Source of the DNA: Limibacter armeniacum | Lineage (GTDB): Bacteria; Bacteroidota; Bacteroidia; Cytophagales; Flammeovirgaceae | Reading direction: 5' to 3' | DNA: 64,000 nt | Assembly: GCF_036880985.1 (NCBI RefSeq) | Contig: NZ_JBAJNO010000009.1 | Location: forward strand, 3,322,501 to 3,386,500 | Part shown: positions 61,901 through 64,000 of the stretch, piece by piece | How positions within the stretch are numbered: position 1 is the first letter of the stretch | How the letters are laid out: each line of letters opens with the position of its first letter | Made by a program: the position numbers and the translations under genes | The notes under the pieces: generated by a model | The model's database searches: none | What the model saw: the letters and a program-made list of their open reading frames with translations, nothing else | What the model was told of the DNA's origin: nothing

Positions 61901-63310
61901 ATGAAAACCTTTAAACTGATCACTGAAAGTACCCAATTGTTAGCAGATACAGTTACACCCGTAAGTATCTATTTACGCCTGAGGGATAAATTTGCAAATA
62001 CCTTTTTGCTTGAAAGCTCAGACTATCATGGAGCTGATAACAGTTACTCGTTTATATGCTGTGAACCGATTGCCAAGTTTGAGGTATCAGGAACACAGCT
62101 AGAGGTTCAGTATCCTGATGCATCTGTTGAGCAGCAAACACTTTCGAGTAAGTCTGATGCAGTAGGTCTACTTGCGGAGTTTATGGAAAGTTTCCAGACA
62201 GAGGTTGGAGACCACAAGTTTATTTCCAATGGTTTGTTTGGATATATGTCTTATGATGCGGTTCAATCATTTGAGGATATTGAGTTTAAAAATAAGCAAG
62301 GCACCAATGACATTCCTGAAATCTGTTATCAAGCCTTTCGTTTTGTAATTGCAATCAACCATTTCAAGAACGAGTTGCATATTTTTGAACATCAATTAGA
62401 AAGTGCTCAAACTCCATCCCGTCTGCAAGAAATATCTCAACTAATCAATAGCCGTAATATTCCAGTTTTTGATTTTAGTATAGAAGGAGAGGAAACTTCA
62501 AGTTTTACAGATAATGAGTTTTTGGAAGTTCTCCAAAAAGGAAGAGAACACTGTTTCAGAGGGGATGTTTTTCAGGTGGTACTTTCAAGACGCTATTCAC
62601 AACAATTCCGTGGTGATGAATTTAATGTTTATCGCGCACTTCGTTCCATTAACCCTTCTCCTTATCTATTCTATTTCGATTACGGTAATTTCAAGATTTT
62701 CGGCTCTTCACCTGAGGCGCAGCTAATAGTAAAGGATAGAAAGGCAACTATACATCCTATTGCAGGAACATTCCGTCGCACAGGTAATGATGAGGCGGAT
62801 GCAGAATTGGCAAAGAAACTTTTGGCAGACCCTAAAGAGAATGCAGAGCATGTAATGCTGGTAGACCTTGCTCGTAATGACCTGAGTAGGAATGGTCATA
62901 ATGTAAAAGTGGAGGTGTATAAAGAAATCCAATATTATTCTCACCTGATTCACCTAGTGTCTAAAGTGAGTGGAGATTTAGAGGACAATAGAGATTCAGT
63001 TAAAGTGGTGGCAGATACTTTTCCTGCAGGGACATTGTCAGGAGCGCCAAAGTATCGGGCATTGGAGATTATTGATGAAAATGAAAAGGTGAGCCGAAAC
63101 TACTATGGTGGAGCGATAGGCTTTTTAGGTTTTAATGGGGACTTCAATCATGCTATTATGATCCGTTCATTCTTGAGTCAGAATAACAAACTCCACTATC
63201 AGGCAGGGGCAGGTGTGGTTGCAAAGTCAAGCCCGCAAAGCGAGTTGCAGGAAGTGCACAATAAGTTGGCAGCATTGAGAAAAGCCCTTGAAATAGCATC
63301 AAGCATGTAA
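61901..63310 (+). CDS. trpE: Anthranilate synthase component I
   Basis: The protein is 469 aa. The chorismate-binding domain carries IAGTFRRTGND, LVDLARNDLSR, AGTLSGAPKYRALEIID and GGAIGFLG. The N-terminal region contains LLESS, the segment at which tryptophan binds to inhibit TrpE, so feedback inhibition is expected on top of attenuation. It makes anthranilate from chorismate with ammonia supplied by TrpG. First structural gene of the trp operon, 30 bp before trpG. Confidence 0.97.
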   Translation: MKTFKLITESTQLLADTVTPVSIYLRLRDKFANTFLLESSDYHGADNSYSFICCEPIAKFEVSGTQLEVQYPDASVEQQTLSSKSDAVGLLAEFMESFQTEVGDHKFISNGLFGYMSYDAVQSFEDIEFKNKQGTNDIPEICYQAFRFVIAINHFKNELHIFEHQLESAQTPSRLQEISQLINSRNIPVFDFSIEGEETSSFTDNEFLEVLQKGREHCFRGDVFQVVLSRRYSQQFRGDEFNVYRALRSINPSPYLFYFDYGNFKIFGSSPEAQLIVKDRKATIHPIAGTFRRTGNDEADAELAKKLLADPKENAEHVMLVDLARNDLSRNGHNVKVEVYKEIQYYSHLIHLVSKVSGDLEDNRDSVKVVADTFPAGTLSGAPKYRALEIIDENEKVSRNYYGGAIGFLGFNGDFNHAIMIRSFLSQNNKLHYQAGAGVVAKSSPQSELQEVHNKLAALRKALEIASSM

Positions 63311-63340
63311 GTGAGTATTGGATAAGAAAAGCGTAAGACA

Positions 63341-63928
63341 ATGAACAATAGAAAGATACTGGTACTCGACAATTATGATTCGTTCGTGTACAATTTAGTG
63401 CACTTGATCCGAGAGCTGGGTTATACACCTGAGGTTTACCGTAATGACAAAATAACTTTAGAGGAAGTGGCTGCTTATGACAAGATTCTACTTTCGCCTG
63501 GTCCAGGTATTCCTTCGGAAGCAGGTATTATGCAGGACTTGATTAGGCGATATGCACGGACCAAGAGCATTATGGGAGTTTGCTTGGGGCATCAGGCAAT
63601 AGGGGAGGTATTTGGGGCAAAGTTGTACAACTTACCTGACGTACAGCACGGTATTTCAAGTCAGGTTAAGATTGAAGATCAGAACACTTTATTGTTCAAG
63701 GGACTTCCTTCAAGCTTTAGCATAGCACACTACCATTCATGGGTTATTGATAAGGATTCGATTGAAGGAACTGACCTAAAAGTGACGGCTAGAAGCGGGG
63801 CTGGGGATATCATGGCAATAGCACATAAAACCTATAAGATATGTGGTGTGCAATTTCATCCTGAGTCAGTACTGACAGAGCATGGGAAAGAGATTATGAG
63901 AAGGTGGTTGGAACAGGAAGTAAAATAG
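63341..63928 (+). CDS. trpG: Anthranilate synthase component II (glutamine amidotransferase)
   Basis: The protein is 195 aa, a class I glutamine amidotransferase with the triad Cys81 (GVCLGHQAIGE), His173 and Glu175 (VQFHPESVLTEHG). It starts KILVLDNYDSFVYNL and has LSPGPGIPSEAG. It hydrolyses glutamine for TrpE. There is no fusion with TrpD. It may also serve PabB, as single-copy TrpG proteins sometimes do. trpD follows after 28 bp. Confidence 0.96.
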   Translation: MNNRKILVLDNYDSFVYNLVHLIRELGYTPEVYRNDKITLEEVAAYDKILLSPGPGIPSEAGIMQDLIRRYARTKSIMGVCLGHQAIGEVFGAKLYNLPDVQHGISSQVKIEDQNTLLFKGLPSSFSIAHYHSWVIDKDSIEGTDLKVTARSGAGDIMAIAHKTYKICGVQFHPESVLTEHGKEIMRRWLEQEVK

Positions 63929-63956
63929 AAATTGATGACTTTGACTTATTTGAGAA

Positions 63957-64000
63957 ATGAAAGAGATACTGAATCAACTATTTGAATATAAATCCCTAAG
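63957..64000 (+). CDS. trpD: Anthranilate phosphoribosyltransferase (first 14 codons; continues outside window)
   Basis: The frame MKEILNQLFEYKSL begins at ATG 63957, 28 bp after trpG, and runs off the edge. The opening is that of TrpD N-terminal helices (xxILxxLxxxxxL) and the position in the operon supports it. The rest is not visible. Confidence 0.7.
   Translation, partial: MKEILNQLFEYKSL

Overview
The window looks like ordinary chromosomal sequence from a member of the Bacteroidota, probably a free-living Cytophagales/Flammeovirgaceae-type bacterium. The evidence is the gene families (DUF4199, DUF4249 paired with a TonB-dependent receptor, S46 dipeptidyl-peptidase, FAS1 and LVIVD lipoproteins), the moderately low G+C, and promoters of the Bacteroidota type (TTG-rich -33 element, TAnnTTTG -7 element) at the clearest RNA promoters. 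Genus is not determinable from sequence alone. There is no CRISPR array, prophage, transposase or plasmid machinery. About 50 protein genes, one tRNA-Ser(GGA), one small SRP RNA and many intrinsic terminators can be supported.

Layout. 1-1346: 5' part of class I ribonucleotide reductase nrdA (minus strand), preceded by a leader that can fold as a three-way junction. 1940-8410: comEC, a glmM-type phosphohexomutase, cysteine desulfurase, a DUF4199 protein and a family 2 glycosyltransferase. 8496-11416: TrkH/TrkA potassium uptake. 11752-15614: purE, dnaK and a Gfo/Idh/MocA oxidoreductase. 15872-17666: a bacterial WGR-PARP with an intact H-Y-E triad, a small unknown protein and tRNA-Ser. 17811-20353: a four-gene run (nitrilase-family hydrolase, two GNATs, a P-loop kinase-like protein). 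20670-24480 (minus): hflC, hflK and an orphan hypX. 24874-27510: clpB. 27581-32233 (minus): a PaaE-type reductase, a K+ channel and a DPP7-like S46 peptidase. 32575-37821: TPR protein, Nnr repair enzyme (minus), tatA and gatA. 38177-42773: LysM lytic transglycosylase, brnQ and tyrS. 42959-43049: SRP RNA.

43283-47911: two LVIVD lipoproteins, a porin, a dual-CDGSH protein, a hemerythrin-like protein and a secreted FKBP. 48010-52245 (minus): SWIM/SNF2 helicase and a small outer-membrane protein. 52486-54967: Gly/Met-rich lipoprotein, RluA-type pseudouridine synthase and a DUF1905/YdeI-like protein. 55082-58686: TonB receptor plus DUF4249 lipoprotein. 59086-61541: three-domain FAS1 lipoprotein and a DUF6515-like protein. 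61659-64000: the start of a trp operon (leader peptide, trpE, trpG, first codons of trpD).

The most informative signals are mainly regulatory: (i) a complete trp attenuator whose leader peptide has three tandem Trp codons and seems to be translated from a leaderless mRNA; (ii) TGTCA/TGACA motif arrays with about 21-22 bp spacing upstream of both dnaK and clpB, in place of CIRCE; (iii) a candidate structured RNA in the nrdA leader; and (iv) identical promoter geometry at SRP RNA and tRNA-Ser. Among proteins, the WGR-PARP and the hypX gene without any hydrogenase gene nearby are the least expected.
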